The notes under the pieces were generated by a model. It saw nothing but the letters and a program-made list of their open reading frames with translations, made no database searches and was not told the DNA's origin. Both the position numbers and the translations under genes were made by a program. Source: CAYNNP01 sp964398215 (GTDB taxonomy: Bacteria; Planctomycetota; Planctomycetia; Pirellulales; Pirellulaceae). From it: a stretch of DNA of 25,509 nt. Below, in pieces: positions 16,292-24,676 of this stretch; within the stretch, counting starts at the first letter, position 1, and each line of letters starts with the position of its first letter. The stretch covers positions 1-25,509 of the forward strand of contig CAYNNP010000072.1 in the NCBI GenBank assembly GCA_964398215.1, given 5' to 3'.

Positions 16292-19200
16292 ATGAACCGA
16301 ATGAATAGTGGGCAGTGGGCGTGTTACCAAAGGAATGCGTTGGCAATTTTACTTGTGGTTTGGGCGTGCGTCTGGTTTGATTCGATCGCGCTTTGGGCGG
16401 CGGACAAGCCCAATGTGATTTTGATCATGACGGACGACCAGGGATATGGGGATCTTTCGTGCCATGGTGATCCACATCTAAAAACACCGAACTTGGACAA
16501 GCTTCACTCTGAATCGATTCGGTTTACGGATTTTCATGTGTCGCCGTATTGCACACCGACGCGAGCAGCATTGATGACGGGACGGTATCCCGCACGCACA
16601 GGGGCCTATCGAACTTCGTCGGGACGTACTTCGCTGCATGATCGTGAAAAGACGCTGGGAGATTTGTTTACGGCAGGCGGATACGCGACTGGCATGTTTG
16701 GGAAATGGCACTTGGGCGATTGCGCACCGTCGCGCCCAATGGATTGTGGGTTTGAAAAGTCGGTGTGGCATCGGTGTGGTGGGATTACGCAAATCTCTGA
16801 TTACTACACCAACGACTACTTTGACGACACGTATTTGGTTGGCGACAAGTGGAAGCGGTTCGAAGGGTATTGTACGGATGTTTGGTTTTCGGAAGCCATG
16901 ACATTCATGTCGTCGGTGTTGAATGATGCTGGGGGTGGCAAGCCGTTCTTCGTGTACTTGCCAACCAATGCGCCGCATGGACCTTACATTGTCGGAGAAA
17001 AGTGGAAGCGGCCATTCGAAGAAGCAGGATTGCCAAAGACACAGGCCGCATTCAAAGGCATGGTGGCGAATTTTGACTGGAATCTTGGTCGGCTGTTCGA
17101 GTACCTGGAAGCCGAGAAACTAGTCGACAATACGATTGTGATTTTCATGACAGACAACGGGACTTCGGCGGGGACAAAGTTTGACAAAGATGGTCGCATC
17201 ACCGGTTGGCCTGTTGATCCACGTGAGAATGCCGGGATGCGCGGCGGGAAGAGTTCTGCGTATGACGGCGGTCATCGCGTGCCTTTGTTTATGAAACTTC
17301 CTGGGCAGAAGTTTGGTTCGCCACGCGATATTGATACATTGGCGGCGCACCTTGATTTGACGCCGACCTTGATGCAGCTTTGCGATTTGGAACGCCCCGA
17401 TGATTGGCCATCCTTGGATGGTCGGTCGTTGGTTCCGTTGATGAGTGAAGAGGACTCCGATTGGCCTGAACGAACCATTCACACGCAGATGCATGGAGGC
17501 AATGGCTTTGTGAAGCCCGGCGACGTTTGGGAAGTGGGGGCAACGTTGACAGAACGCTGGCGATTGGTTGAAGGGCGTGAGCTGTACGATATTGTTGCTG
17601 ACCCAGCGCAACGAGAGAACGTGATTGAGCAGAATCCAAAAATCGCTCAGCGGTTGGAGCGATTGCACCGAGAATGGTTCGATTCGGTGAAGGATGGAAT
17701 GAAGCCAACACGGATTTTACTGGGCAGCGATGTTGAAAAAGTAAGCGACTTGACGAGCCAGGAATGGGTGATGAAGCGGGGCAGTCCACCTTGGTCTCGC
17801 AATCATGTCAATCGTCGCAAAATCGCCAGTGCGCCTTGGCATGTGCAGATTGCGGAGGCGGGCACCTATCGATTCACTTTGTCGCGCTGGCCGCTGTACT
17901 TAGAAAAATCCATTGATTCGACCAGCGCGAAGTTGACGGTTGGTGGAAAGACCGCCCAGCAGCCGAACATCGATCGTGAATCAAAGTCAGTCTCTTTTGA
18001 TATCGAACTTCAAGCGGGACCGACCGAATTGCAGACATGGTTGACGACACCTAACGGAAAACAACACGGAGCCTATTTCGTTCGAGCGGAACGAATCGTG
18101 AATGCACAGGTTCCCAGTATTCTGTGGGTACAGTACACCCTGCAAACTGACGGCGCCATGACGATGACGATCCACACGGATGCCGATCCAATGCAACCCG
18201 TAGACGCTGAGGTTGCGTTTCAGCAAAAGCAGGATGGTGAGTGGAAAACGACACATCAGGTGGAGATCGATTCACTGACCGCGATGGCGCGGTTGCAGGT
18301 TGACGATTGGTCGGCAGAAAAGGATGTTGCCTACCGGGTTGTGAGCGGCGAATCCTTCTTGGAGGGCACGATTCGGAAGGACCCATCGTCGAAGGATGTC
18401 TTGAAGCTGACAGCGATTGCATGCGTCAACGATAAATGGTTTCCGTATACCGAAGCTTTGCAGCAGATGTTGGATCAAGATCCGGATCTGGTGTACTTTG
18501 CTGGCGATCAAATTTACGAAAGCAATAGTGGCGGCGAAGTTGTGCTGGCTGAGACTGCTGACGCGGTGCCTGCTGCGATGGCAAACTATTTAGCCAAGTG
18601 GCGTAAGTTTGGACTGACGTTCCGTGATTTATTGAAAGATCGACCGTGTGTCGTGATAACTGATGATCATGATGTGTATGCCAATGATTTGTGGGGCGAC
18701 GGTGGTCGGCGCATGAAGGGTGATCGAACCACAGGTGGTTATCCGATGCATCCAGATTGGGTGAATGCGGTTGAAGCCACTCAAACGGGACATTTGCCGG
18801 CGCCGGCAAATCGTGGTCCGTGGGGTGATGGGATCAACGCGTATTACACGTCACTGGAATACGGCGGCATAGCATTTGCGATTTTGGAGGATCGAAAGTT
18901 CAAGTCACCGCCCAGCGAAGTTTTGCAAAAAGCGATTCCTGATCCGACATTGAATCAACCCAATCGGACTTTGGAAGTCATCAAGGATCCTGCGTTTGAT
19001 GCAGCGAAACTTGATCGAGTCGATTTGCAGTTACTGGGCCAGGAGCAAGAAAGATTCTTGACCGATTGGGCGAACCGAGTAGCCGAGAAGCGTCAGCTTG
19101 CGGCTCTGTTTACGCAATCGCCGTTCGTAAACATCGGCAACTACGATGTGCGGTATGGCGATATGGATGCGAATGGATGGCCACAAACGGCTCGCAATCG

Positions 19201-19594
19201 AGCGCTCCGTGCTGCTTCGAAATCGAGAGGAATCATGATTCATGGCGACATTCATTTTGGGACGCTTCATCAGCATGGGATCGACCAGTGGGGCGACAGT
19301 CTGTGGGGATTTTCGTTACCTGCTTTTTCGTCGAAACAGAATCGAAGTTGGCGTCCGAGTGTTGCACCGCAAGGACGTACGATCGCTGGCGTGGAAGGGT
19401 CGGGCAACCATCACGACCGCTTTGGTAATAAGCTGACGGTTGCCGGGGTTGCTCATGGTGTCAACGGATACGGAATCGTTTTGTTTGACAAGAAAAAACG
19501 AACGATCACTTGCGAGCTAAACACATTCGATAGTGAACGCCGACCGGCACAACGGTCTGTGCCGGGTTGGCCGCTAACGATTCGTGTTCCGTGA
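16292..19594 (+). CDS. Secreted sulfatase fused to a PhoD-like metallophosphatase
   Basis: This 1100-residue exported fusion protein is predicted to start at ATG 16292; GTG 16247 would add 15 residues ahead of the signal peptide. The signal core lies at about 15-36, with cleavage near LWA-ADK. Residues 37 to about 465 are an S1-type sulfatase: metal site MTDDQGYGD (D48, D49), the formylglycine signature CTPTRAALMTGR (C87), GKWHLGD and MTDNG near 286-290. A beta-rich linker follows. From about 700 a PhoD-like calcineurin-fold phosphoesterase carries FAGDQIYE (D739), TDDHD (790-794) and MIHGDIHFG (982-990). It should hydrolyse sulfate esters, and probably phosphate esters or diesters, outside the cytoplasm. 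C87 needs a formylglycine-generating enzyme encoded elsewhere. Each half has the length of a stand-alone enzyme. The substrate cannot be read from sequence. Confidence 0.93.
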   Translation: MNRMNSGQWACYQRNALAILLVVWACVWFDSIALWAADKPNVILIMTDDQGYGDLSCHGDPHLKTPNLDKLHSESIRFTDFHVSPYCTPTRAALMTGRYPARTGAYRTSSGRTSLHDREKTLGDLFTAGGYATGMFGKWHLGDCAPSRPMDCGFEKSVWHRCGGITQISDYYTNDYFDDTYLVGDKWKRFEGYCTDVWFSEAMTFMSSVLNDAGGGKPFFVYLPTNAPHGPYIVGEKWKRPFEEAGLPKTQAAFKGMVANFDWNLGRLFEYLEAEKLVDNTIVIFMTDNGTSAGTKFDKDGRITGWPVDPRENAGMRGGKSSAYDGGHRVPLFMKLPGQKFGSPRDIDTLAAHLDLTPTLMQLCDLERPDDWPSLDGRSLVPLMSEEDSDWPERTIHTQMHGGNGFVKPGDVWEVGATLTERWRLVEGRELYDIVADPAQRENVIEQNPKIAQRLERLHREWFDSVKDGMKPTRILLGSDVEKVSDLTSQEWVMKRGSPPWSRNHVNRRKIASAPWHVQIAEAGTYRFTLSRWPLYLEKSIDSTSAKLTVGGKTAQQPNIDRESKSVSFDIELQAGPTELQTWLTTPNGKQHGAYFVRAERIVNAQVPSILWVQYTLQTDGAMTMTIHTDADPMQPVDAEVAFQQKQDGEWKTTHQVEIDSLTAMARLQVDDWSAEKDVAYRVVSGESFLEGTIRKDPSSKDVLKLTAIACVNDKWFPYTEALQQMLDQDPDLVYFAGDQIYESNSGGEVVLAETADAVPAAMANYLAKWRKFGLTFRDLLKDRPCVVITDDHDVYANDLWGDGGRRMKGDRTTGGYPMHPDWVNAVEATQTGHLPAPANRGPWGDGINAYYTSLEYGGIAFAILEDRKFKSPPSEVLQKAIPDPTLNQPNRTLEVIKDPAFDAAKLDRVDLQLLGQEQERFLTDWANRVAEKRQLAALFTQSPFVNIGNYDVRYGDMDANGWPQTARNRALRAASKSRGIMIHGDIHFGTLHQHGIDQWGDSLWGFSLPAFSSKQNRSWRPSVAPQGRTIAGVEGSGNHHDRFGNKLTVAGVAHGVNGYGIVLFDKKKRTITCELNTFDSERRPAQRSVPGWPLTIRVP

Positions 19595-19620
19595 CCACGT
19601 CATGCGGAGACGATTTGGGA

Positions 19621-20238
19621 TCACTCTTTTTCTGCTATTTCACGCAAGACAGCGAATTCAGCGATGCTGTTGACGTTTAATTTTTGCAGTGCGAGTTGCC
19701 GTCTGCGGTCAACGGTTCGGTTGCTAAGAGAGAGTTCTTGACCGATGACCTTGTTGGGTTTGCCATTTGCGGCAAGGTCCATGACAGCAAGTTCCTCTGC
19801 CGAGAGTTTGGCAAGTCGTTCGATGGCGACCAGGATTCGGGCTCGTTCTTTCTGTTTGTTTTGGCTGGCCTCGAGTGCCTTGGCGACTTCCTCCATCAAA
19901 TGTTCGACATTGAATGGTTTTTCGATCAGGGTGGTGGCGCCGTTTTTCATTACTTCGACGGTAACGGACACACTGGCGTGGGCGGTTAGAAAAATCAGGG
20001 ACAGGTTGCAGTCTTGTTCCATGAGTTTTCGTTGTAGTTCAACACCGTCCATTTTGGGCATCTGCAAATCGGTAATCACAACGCCGGTGCGAGACGGGTC
20101 GATGACCTTCAGCAAGTCGGTTGCCGATGAGAACGTTTGGGGCGCGTAGCCGTAAGACTGCAGGGCGCTGTCAACGGCAGACAGGACCAGTAGGTCGTCA
20201 TCAATTAGATAAACGGCATGCGAAGATAGATTGTTCAT
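19621..20238 (-). CDS. FixJ-type response regulator with LuxR-like HTH
   Basis: This is a two-component response regulator of about 205 residues. The receiver domain (1-120) has the acidic pocket IDDD (D13-D15), phosphoacceptor D57 in VITDLQMP, T85 and K107 in EKPF. The C-terminal domain carries a LuxR/FixJ-type helix-turn-helix with recognition segment SNRTVDRRRQ. ATG 20238 is chosen because the receiver begins at once after it (MNNLSSHAVYLIDDD). A GTG at 20322 would add 28 unconserved residues and lies inside a perfect hairpin (20315-20330). No Shine-Dalgarno sequence is seen. It follows the histidine kinase gene on the same strand and is probably its phosphorylation target and a transcription regulator. 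It is convergent with the sulfatase gene, 26 bp away. Confidence 0.92.
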   Translation of the reverse strand: MNNLSSHAVYLIDDDLLVLSAVDSALQSYGYAPQTFSSATDLLKVIDPSRTGVVITDLQMPKMDGVELQRKLMEQDCNLSLIFLTAHASVSVTVEVMKNGATTLIEKPFNVEHLMEEVAKALEASQNKQKERARILVAIERLAKLSAEELAVMDLAANGKPNKVIGQELSLSNRTVDRRRQLALQKLNVNSIAEFAVLREIAEKE

Positions 20239-20314
20239 GATGCTGGGGAGGATTTCAAACGTTGGTTGGGTACCAATGATTGAATTCCTAGGAAAGTTTT
20301 GTGTTTGGCGGGGA

Positions 20315-20330
20315 TTCGCCACAAGGCGAA
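20315..20330. repeat. Perfect 6-bp hairpin between kinase and regulator genes
   Basis: TTCGCC and GGCGAA flank ACAA. On the minus-strand transcript it lies between the kinase stop and the regulator start and covers the alternative GTG at 20322-20320, which argues against that start. It could adjust the relative amounts of the two proteins. The centre CCACAAG is shared with the inverted repeat at 16185-16204. Confidence 0.4.
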
Positions 20331-20429
20331 ATGCATAATGGAGGGATCGAGCCTTTCGGGGCAGATGGGCTTGATAAAGGCTGCTGCGGCATAAGCTGCG
20401 GTGGTCTTTTTTTGATTTGGGATAGTAGG

Positions 20430-21680
20430 TTAGTCATTGGGTAGGCGAACGATGAACTTGGTTCCGTGTTGTTGACTACTTTGAACAGAGATCTCTCCGC
20501 CCCATGCGGTCACCACCCAGTTCACCATTGTAAGGCTTAGTGTACGACGTTGGTCACCCTCTTTTTTTGCAAAGAACGGTTCGAAGCACCGAAGTTTTTC
20601 TTCTTCTATCATTTTGGCCCCGTCGTCAGCAACGCACAATTCGAAAAGGTAGTTGGTAGTACTACCTTGAGATGCATGAGAAATTGTCCGGGTTGAAATG
20701 TCAAGATTTCCACCATTCACCATTGAGTCGCGAGAGTTCAGAATCAGATTGATCAAAACAAATTCGAATTCAGATCGATCGACACGAATTGGACGAATGT
20801 TTTGTTCGAGCGATGTGTTCACAACGATACGAGTTCCGATCGCCGCAGAAATTGTAGGAAGCAATTCTTGGACCACCTCGTTTGAGTTTACCCAGACCGT
20901 TTCCTCAGTGGTTGAACCTGAGTCAAGGGTTAGCATACGTTTGGCCAGCGATGTCGCCCTTTCTACGGCTTTGTTGATCGACCCCATGTATTCCGTTTGC
21001 TGAGTGGTTAACGGTAACCGCTGCATCAATTGAATGTAGGTGTTGATGACGGACAGCAAATTGTTGAATTCATGTCCGATCCCATGAGCAAGCTGTCCTG
21101 ATGTCTGCATTTTCTGAGACTCTAGGAGCCGATGTTCAAGGTTGTCTCTTTCTTTGAAAGCGGCTGTTAAAGTTGCTATTGTGCGCGCAAAGCTGATTTG
21201 CACATCAGTGAATTCACTTTTCGTTGTAGAGAAAAACGAAACACATCCGATGCGAACTCCATCAATATCGACGGGTGCACCGAGGTAGCAGCGGGCCCCC
21301 ATTTCGACCAGGTGTGAAGTCAGATTGTTTGCGCGAAATGCATCATTCGGCAGATGTAAAAATGTTTGATCTTGCTGAAAACACTGGTCGCAGATTCGCT
21401 GAGATGGTTGGATGGACTGCAACTCTGTTTCAAAATTGGCAGGTCCTTTGCAAAACGTGAGATTGAGGTTGTCTCCGTCGAAAAACGAAATTGCGACGAT
21501 CTGACAATCCAGATGATCGGCAGCTTTCAAGAACATTTTTTCGCGCTCAGAGTCAGAAGTGCCTCGAGCTAAAAATTCCGCCGAAAAATCTGCAAGCAAA
21601 TGCAAGCCATCCCGGTGCCTACCAGATTGGCTTGGATTAGTTGACATTGACGAACTCGCAATCATTTCGGGTGGCTTCAT
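20430..21680 (-). CDS. GAF-domain histidine kinase with degenerate ATP lid
   Basis: This 416-residue soluble sensor kinase has no membrane segment and so senses a cytoplasmic signal. Residues about 25-175 form a GAF-like domain with several Cys (C77, C97, C100, C131). The dimerization/H-box is GQLAHGIGHEFNNLLSV with phospho-acceptor H203, as in NtrB-type kinases paired with FixJ/NtrC regulators. In the HATPase domain the N box is NLILNSRDS (311-319). The G1 box reads ADDGAKM (351-357) where DxGxG is usual, and the G2 region reads RRTLSLT (378-384) instead of GTGLGLS. Nucleotide binding may be altered. ATG 21680 is the first start; internal ATG 21665 or 21647 are possible. It lies upstream of the response regulator (gap 191 nt to the chosen start). 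Confidence 0.9.
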   Translation of the reverse strand: MKPPEMIASSSMSTNPSQSGRHRDGLHLLADFSAEFLARGTSDSEREKMFLKAADHLDCQIVAISFFDGDNLNLTFCKGPANFETELQSIQPSQRICDQCFQQDQTFLHLPNDAFRANNLTSHLVEMGARCYLGAPVDIDGVRIGCVSFFSTTKSEFTDVQISFARTIATLTAAFKERDNLEHRLLESQKMQTSGQLAHGIGHEFNNLLSVINTYIQLMQRLPLTTQQTEYMGSINKAVERATSLAKRMLTLDSGSTTEETVWVNSNEVVQELLPTISAAIGTRIVVNTSLEQNIRPIRVDRSEFEFVLINLILNSRDSMVNGGNLDISTRTISHASQGSTTNYLFELCVADDGAKMIEEEKLRCFEPFFAKKEGDQRRTLSLTMVNWVVTAWGGEISVQSSQQHGTKFIVRLPND

Positions 21681-21753
21681 TGCTGATCGAACCTATCATA
21701 CTGTTGCCCGATGGATAGAGTTGAGTTTGTTGCTTCAGATAGAGAGAGAGTGG

Positions 21754-22728
21754 ATGTATTCCCCAAGAATAGTTGTATTGAGCTTGTTTGCGATTTTGGC
21801 TGGTGGGCAGTGTACGAGTGCGCAGTCCCCAGCTACATCGGCAGAGCGATCCTTTGAATTCCGCTATGGCGCCAAGATCGTTGGGTTGAAGCCAGGGGTG
21901 CGCTGCAAAGCGTGGTTTCCGATCGCTAGTTCTAGCGATTTCCAAACGATTGAGTCACGAAGCACCGAATCCAATGGCAAGTTGACGGAGACCGTCGAGG
22001 AGAAATATGGGAATCGTATAGGGTTCGTTGAACTGGTCGTTCAGCAGGAAGACCCGACGTTCGGTGTTACCTATCAAGTTTTGCGCAAGATGGCAAAGTC
22101 CAGCGGGGCAGGGCAGGGGATTAAAAATTCTCAGCGCAAGCTCTTTCTATCTGCAAATGCTCTGGTGCCGATCGATGGTACGCCAGCTGGTTTGGCAAAA
22201 GGACTTTCTCTGCCTGCTGATACGGATTTGGCGGCATCGCGACTTTATGAATTCGTTCATGGGCACATGACCTACGACAAATCAAAAGTTGGTTACGGAA
22301 AGGGCGATGCTGTATGGGCGTGCAACAGCAAGACGGGGAACTGCACGGACTTTCACAGTTTGTTTATATCGATGGCACGTAGTCAATCGATTCCAGCGAA
22401 GTTTGAAATCGGATTCCCGTTGCCTAAAGACAAACGCAGTGGATCAATTGCAGGTTATCACTGTTGGGCGTGGTTTTATTCTGCGCGGCGCGGTTGGACG
22501 CCAGTGGATATATCCGAGGCGGACAAGCATCCGGAAATGAAGGAGTTTTACGAGGGGCGTCTGACGGCTGATCGGATTGCGATGTCGGTAGGTCGGGATA
22601 TCGAACTCGTACCAGCAGCAAAGAGCAAGCCACTGAACTACTTTGTTTATCCGTATGTTGAGGTGGATGGAGTGCCCCTTGATCGCGAGCAGATCGAGCT
22701 TGATGTTTCGTTTCAAGATTGCGATTGA
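21754..22728 (+). CDS. Secreted transglutaminase-like protein
   Basis: This 324-residue exported protein belongs to the transglutaminase-like superfamily. ATG 21754 is chosen because it is preceded by a purine-rich GAGAGAGAG and opens a clean signal peptide (MYSPRIVVLSLFAILAGGQC, cleavage near SAQ-SP). The longer open frame from 21559 would run over the divergent kinase gene. The catalytic triad is visible: C197 in GNCTDFHSLF, H236 in GYHCWAWFY, D252 in PVDISEA. Bacterial members can be proteases, amidases or cross-linking enzymes; the substrate is unknown. It is divergent from the kinase gene with 73 bp between starts, so both promoters must lie there, and the kinase/regulator pair could control it. 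It is convergent with queC, 22 bp apart. Confidence 0.88.
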   Translation: MYSPRIVVLSLFAILAGGQCTSAQSPATSAERSFEFRYGAKIVGLKPGVRCKAWFPIASSSDFQTIESRSTESNGKLTETVEEKYGNRIGFVELVVQQEDPTFGVTYQVLRKMAKSSGAGQGIKNSQRKLFLSANALVPIDGTPAGLAKGLSLPADTDLAASRLYEFVHGHMTYDKSKVGYGKGDAVWACNSKTGNCTDFHSLFISMARSQSIPAKFEIGFPLPKDKRSGSIAGYHCWAWFYSARRGWTPVDISEADKHPEMKEFYEGRLTADRIAMSVGRDIELVPAAKSKPLNYFVYPYVEVDGVPLDREQIELDVSFQDCD

Positions 22729-22750
22729 TTTTTCAACCGTCACACCCAAT

Positions 22751-23446
22751 CTATTTGACTGGGTCGCTCATGTCGTTCTCGCTGAATCCTTTTTCACGCA
22801 ACAGGCATGCATCGCATTTGCAGCATGCAACACCGTTTGCAAGCGGATCGTAGCAAGACAGCGTCATCGAGTAGTCGACGCCAAGAGAAAGTCCTTTGGC
22901 AATGATCTGCGCTTTCGTCAACGCGATCAGTGGCGTGTGAACTCGTAGCTGTGTGTCGCCGGTGACGCCGGCCTTGGTGGCTAGGTTTGCCATTTGTTCA
23001 AAGGCGTGGATGTACTCTGGGCGGCAATCGGGGTAACCGCTGTAGTCCAGTGCATTGACGCCGATATAGATGTCTGTTGATTCAATGGTTTCGGCGAAGG
23101 CCAGTGCCAGCGACAGGAAAACGGTGTTTCGCGCCGGGACGTAGGTGATTGGAATGTCGGAATCAATGTCTTCGACGTGATCGCTTTTGGGTACATCGAT
23201 CAGGCGGTCCGTAAGTGCGGAGCCACCGAATTGGCCAAGGTTGATATCGACGATTTGGTGCGACATGACGCTGAAATGTTTCGCAATGTCTTTTGCGCGA
23301 TCAAGTTCATACTCGTGTCGCTGGCCGTAACGGAAGCTCAGAGCGTGTAATTTGAATCCTAGATCTTTTGCGATCGCCAAACAGGTTGTGCTGTCGAGAC
23401 CGCCAGATAGCAGAACAACAGCTGGCTTGCCATTTGAGTCAGTCAC
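22751..23446 (-). CDS. queC: 7-cyano-7-deazaguanine synthase QueC
   Basis: QueC converts 7-carboxy-7-deazaguanine to preQ0 with ATP and ammonia, a step in queuosine (and other 7-deazaguanine) biosynthesis. The PP-loop ATP motif is LLSGGLDS (12-19), and the zinc site is C198, C208, C211 and C214 in SCYDPLANGVACCKCDAC. GTG 23446 is chosen: it has GGAAGAA just upstream, overlaps the end of the yhaM-like gene by 8 nt (GTGACTGA) and gives 231 residues, the normal family length. ATG 23512 would add 22 residues unlike QueC and overlap the upstream gene by 74 nt. No queD, queE or queF is present in the window, so the pathway must be completed elsewhere. Confidence 0.95.
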   Translation of the reverse strand: MTDSNGKPAVVLLSGGLDSTTCLAIAKDLGFKLHALSFRYGQRHEYELDRAKDIAKHFSVMSHQIVDINLGQFGGSALTDRLIDVPKSDHVEDIDSDIPITYVPARNTVFLSLALAFAETIESTDIYIGVNALDYSGYPDCRPEYIHAFEQMANLATKAGVTGDTQLRVHTPLIALTKAQIIAKGLSLGVDYSMTLSCYDPLANGVACCKCDACLLREKGFSENDMSDPVK

Positions 23447-24395
23447 GTTTCTTCCAGAGCTTGCGGCCGATCGATGGTGTGTAGTTGGTCCAGTTTCCGT
23501 CGGCAGAAACATCCGCTTGAATGATGCTTTCGCAGCAGGCTAATTTCGCGTCCATGTTATCGATGTGATGCAACGCGATTGCTTCCAACGTCATGGGGAT
23601 TTTTGGGCTACCGAATTCCAGTTGGCCATGATGGCTGACGATCATGTGTTCTAAGTGCAGACGCAATTCATCGGGAAAAACTTCGTCTGTTAGTTGGCGA
23701 ACTTTATCGTCCAACATTTGAATTCCAATCACAAGGTGTCCGACCATCTGTCCGCGGTCGGTGTAGGTCAAGTCACCGTCGTAGGACAGTTCTTCCATTT
23801 TGCCAAGGTCATGAAGGAACGCACCAAAGGTTAGAAGCTCGCCATCAAGTTGTGGGTAACGTGGCGCGATCAGAATCGCTAGCTCCATCAGGTCCACGGT
23901 GTGTTCCAGCAGTCCACCGGTAAAGGCATGGTGGTTGGACACAGCGGCGGGTGCCATGCGCAACTTTGCCATCAGTTTACGATCGCCAATGTAAGCTTGA
24001 CCTAGCTTTCGTAGATGAGGGTTGCTGAGTCCATCGACGATTTCTGTTAACCGCTGGACATGCTTTTCTGATTTTTCGGCATCAAATCGTTCGAAGTCGC
24101 TGGGGTCGATTTCGGAGACCTCCATCCGTTCTACTTCGGAGATGATGGCTTGGAGGGCGCCGTTGTGAACTTGGGTTCGACCCTTGCAGCGAATGTAGTC
24201 GCCTCGGTTGAACGTCGAAAACAATTCTTCATCCGCATTCCAAAGCATGCCAGCAAGTGTGCCCGAGCGATCAGAAAGCCGAATGATGATATATTTGCTG
24301 CCCTGCCGATTGACTCGTAGTTGTTTGTCAGAGGCTCGGAATGATTGCTCGAAGTGTTGTCCTTCTTGCAAGCTAGTGATGGCAATGCGGTTCAC
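23439..24395 (-). CDS. YhaM-like 3'-5' exoribonuclease (OB fold plus HD domain)
   Basis: The 318-residue protein has the two-domain layout of YhaM: an N-terminal OB-fold nucleic-acid-binding domain (about 10-95, including IIIRLSDRSGTLAGMLW) and an HD phosphohydrolase domain with LLEHT (H165), FLHDLGK (H195, D196) and SHHGQLEFGSP (H255, H256). Bacillus YhaM, of 314 residues, is a 3'-5' exoribonuclease in RNA turnover. GTG 24395 is chosen because the family's conserved start (here NRIAITSLQEGQ) follows it. A TTG at 24467 would add 24 residues. It overlaps queC by 8 nt, so the two are probably co-transcribed and translationally coupled, with no obvious functional link. RNA substrates and activity are inferred from the family. 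Confidence 0.88.
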   Translation of the reverse strand: MNRIAITSLQEGQHFEQSFRASDKQLRVNRQGSKYIIIRLSDRSGTLAGMLWNADEELFSTFNRGDYIRCKGRTQVHNGALQAIISEVERMEVSEIDPSDFERFDAEKSEKHVQRLTEIVDGLSNPHLRKLGQAYIGDRKLMAKLRMAPAAVSNHHAFTGGLLEHTVDLMELAILIAPRYPQLDGELLTFGAFLHDLGKMEELSYDGDLTYTDRGQMVGHLVIGIQMLDDKVRQLTDEVFPDELRLHLEHMIVSHHGQLEFGSPKIPMTLEAIALHHIDNMDAKLACCESIIQADVSADGNWTNYTPSIGRKLWKKRD

Positions 24396-24648
24396 GGTCC
24401 ACTCATACAAAGGGGTTTGAATCGGCCCTGTTTTTTGCGTCGGGGGCCCGTAAGAGAATGTCAACAATGTCAGTAGTTTGGCAAGCCCTGAGAGAGTTGA
24501 TTGTTTGTTTATGAATGCGATTCAGGTGCTCGGCGGATTCGAACTGAGAGGCTTGTTTGGAGCGATGGCAGGCGAGGAGCTTGTTGATTCAATCAATCCT
24601 GCACATTTGTGGGAACGGAAGCACCCTGGTTAAGTCGGTGAACGTCTG

Positions 24649-24676
24649 CTTACAAATGTGAAAATTTGTCTATACT
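24649..24676 (+). promoter_or_regulatory. Promoter of the sigma-like gene
   Basis: CTTACA (24649-24654) and TATACT (24671-24676) are separated by 16 bp. The -10 matches 5 of 6 consensus bases and the -35 four of 6; the alternative reading TTACAA has a 15-bp spacer. The -10 lies 78 bp before the start codon at 24754, leaving room for a leader. This is the best-looking promoter in the window. Confidence 0.5.
24652..24669. promoter_or_regulatory. Candidate operator palindrome between -35 and -10
   Basis: ACAAAT (24652-24657) and ATTTGT (24664-24669) form a perfect inverted repeat around GTGAAA and occupy the promoter spacer. The 9-mer ACAAATGTG (24652-24660) is the exact reverse complement of CACATTTGT at 24602-24610, and CACATTTG recurs at 24725-24732 in the leader. 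The arrangement suits a repressor or autoregulator that binds several sites around the promoter. No binding protein can be named. Confidence 0.4.

Noticed and set aside
20239..20322. GTG start at 20322 for the response regulator
   Set aside because: The 28 extra residues precede the normal receiver start, and the GTG lies in a perfect hairpin.
21559..21753. Longer start of the transglutaminase-like gene
   Set aside because: Would overlap the divergent kinase gene and bury the signal peptide. ATG 21754 has a purine-rich leader and a clean signal sequence.
23447..23512. Upstream ATG for queC at 23512
   Set aside because: Adds 22 residues unlike QueC and overlaps the upstream gene by 74 nt. 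GTG 23446 has a ribosome binding site and gives the usual length.
24511..24633. 40-codon frame starting at ATG 24511 and ending at TAA 24631-24633
   Set aside because: Nearest purine-rich sequence is about 15-20 nt upstream and there is no recognisable motif. It is as likely to occur by chance in this intergenic region.
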